From positions 1-22,605 of the forward strand of contig JAZQIE010000123.1 in NCBI GenBank assembly GCA_045540975.1: a DNA stretch of 22,605 nucleotides, in the 5' to 3' direction. This document shows, in pieces, positions 22,007 through 22,605 of the stretch (positions are counted from its first letter, which is position 1; every line of letters begins with the position of its first letter). A program made the position numbers and the translations under genes. Source of the DNA: SIG510 sp045540975 (GTDB lineage: Bacteria > Bacillota > Clostridia > Oscillospirales > JAAYXM01). The notes under the pieces are model-generated. The model did not search any database and was not told the origin of the DNA. It saw nothing but the letters and a program-made list of their open reading frames with translations.

Positions 22007-22605
22007 ATGAACGCACAGAATTTGACGCAAAAATCATTGGAGGTCTTACAAAACGCGCAAAGATGCGCAACGGAATACGGAAACGCTCAGGTAGAACAAC
22101 TGCATCTTCTTCATGCACTCGCATCGCAGGAGCAAGGCTTGATTCCGCAGTTATTCGCCGCGATGGGGGTTGACCCGCTCTCCGACATCACACGCGCAAT
22201 CGAATATTTGCCGAAACTTTCCAATCAAACCAATGTATATCTCTCCCAGTCTCTCGACCGCGCTTTGGCAAATGCGGAAGAGCAGGCAAAACGCATGAAG
22301 GACGAATATATTTCGGTGGAGCATTTGATGCTCGGGCTTTTGACGTATCCGTCCGACGAGGTTTCCAAGATTTTCAAAACCCACGGCATTACAAAAGACG
22401 GATTTTTGAAAGCGCTCTCCACAATCCGCGGAAATGCACGCGTAACGAGTGATTCCCCCGAAGACACTTACGACGCGCTTGGGAAGTATGCAACCGACCT
22501 GGTCGCGCTTGCACGGAACAAAAAACTTGACCCTGTCATCGGACGTGACCAGGAAATCCGCAATGTCATTCGAATCCTCTCCCGAAAAACCAAGAACAAT
22601 CCCGT
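22007..22605 (+). CDS. clpB: ATP-dependent chaperone ClpB (5' part, runs off window)
   Basis: First ~199 residues of a ClpB/Hsp104-type disaggregase, which with DnaK rescues aggregated proteins. ATG 22007 follows a strong TTAGGAGGT site. Residues about 1-145 form the double Clp N domain (QKSLEVLQNAQRCATEYGNAQ; YISVEHLMLGLL). The protein then enters the first AAA+ module: ALGKYATDLVALARNKKLDPVIGRD and ending RKTKNNPV, immediately before the Walker A of NBD1, which lies outside the window. The linker and the ALGKYATDLVA opening favour ClpB over ClpC/ClpA, as no N-terminal McsB-type feature is seen, but the coiled-coil middle domain that would prove it is off the edge. Second gene of the operon with the ribbon-helix-helix protein. 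Confidence 0.92.
   Translation, partial: MNAQNLTQKSLEVLQNAQRCATEYGNAQVEQLHLLHALASQEQGLIPQLFAAMGVDPLSDITRAIEYLPKLSNQTNVYLSQSLDRALANAEEQAKRMKDEYISVEHLMLGLLTYPSDEVSKIFKTHGITKDGFLKALSTIRGNARVTSDSPEDTYDALGKYATDLVALARNKKLDPVIGRDQEIRNVIRILSRKTKNNP

Noticed and set aside
21135..22124. 329-codon minus-strand ORF across rsuA and clpB starts
   Set aside because: It runs through two promoters and the start regions of three better supported genes and has no ribosome site or domain.
1..22605. Insertion sequences, CRISPR array, prophage or toxin-antitoxin genes
   Set aside because: No transposase, no regularly spaced repeats and no phage genes; the ribbon-helix-helix protein is far longer than typical antitoxins and its partner is a chaperone, not a toxin.

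Overview
This 22.6 kb window looks like chromosomal core DNA of an anaerobic, low-to-mid GC Firmicute of the Clostridia, most likely an Oscillospiraceae/Ruminococcaceae-type gut organism. The evidence is Firmicutes gene order (dprA-topA-trmFO; ftsE-ftsX-M23 peptidase-ctpA), use of TrmFO and desulfoferrodoxin (an anaerobe's superoxide defence), strong Shine-Dalgarno sites, several near-consensus sigma-A promoters, and a SipW-dependent-type signal peptide. Twenty-one genes lie on the minus strand and two on the plus strand at the right end. There are no rRNA or tRNA genes, CRISPR arrays or insertion sequences.

Layout, left to right. (1) Positions 1-6784, read leftward: an unknown one-TM protein, a SpoU-type rRNA methyltransferase, dprA, topA, trmFO and the 5' part of plsX, as one tight operon with a promoter at about 6842-6870. 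The first ~300 bases, inside plsX, have a sharply different base composition although the reading frame is intact. (2) 6889-8970: a four-gene operon of ygjV-like membrane protein, DUF1292 protein, desulfoferrodoxin and a ZIP metal transporter, with its own promoter and terminator. (3) 8997-10752: a single secreted TasA/SipW-type protein with a C-terminal beta-helix-like region, a consensus promoter and a 140-nt structured leader. (4) 10837-13893: greA, lysS and a membrane-anchored metallophosphoesterase, from a consensus promoter. (5) 13911-19147: a PucR-type regulator followed by ftsE, ftsX, a coiled-coil M23 peptidase and a CtpA-type protease, an envelope-remodelling unit. (6) 19195-20421: an orphan MsmK/UgpC-type sugar ABC ATPase with codon use typical of high expression. 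(7) 20512-22605: rsuA-type pseudouridine synthase on the minus strand, divergent from a ribbon-helix-helix protein and the 5' part of clpB on the plus strand.

Most genes are conserved housekeeping functions: tRNA and rRNA modification, DNA topology and uptake, translation, transcript cleavage, phospholipid synthesis and cell-wall hydrolysis. I see no clear new multi-gene system. The items most worth a second look are the ribbon-helix-helix/clpB pair with an inverted repeat over its -35 box, the composition break inside plsX, the secreted TasA-like protein with its leader, the PucR-ftsEX-M23-ctpA linkage, and three terminators sharing nearly the same stem sequence.
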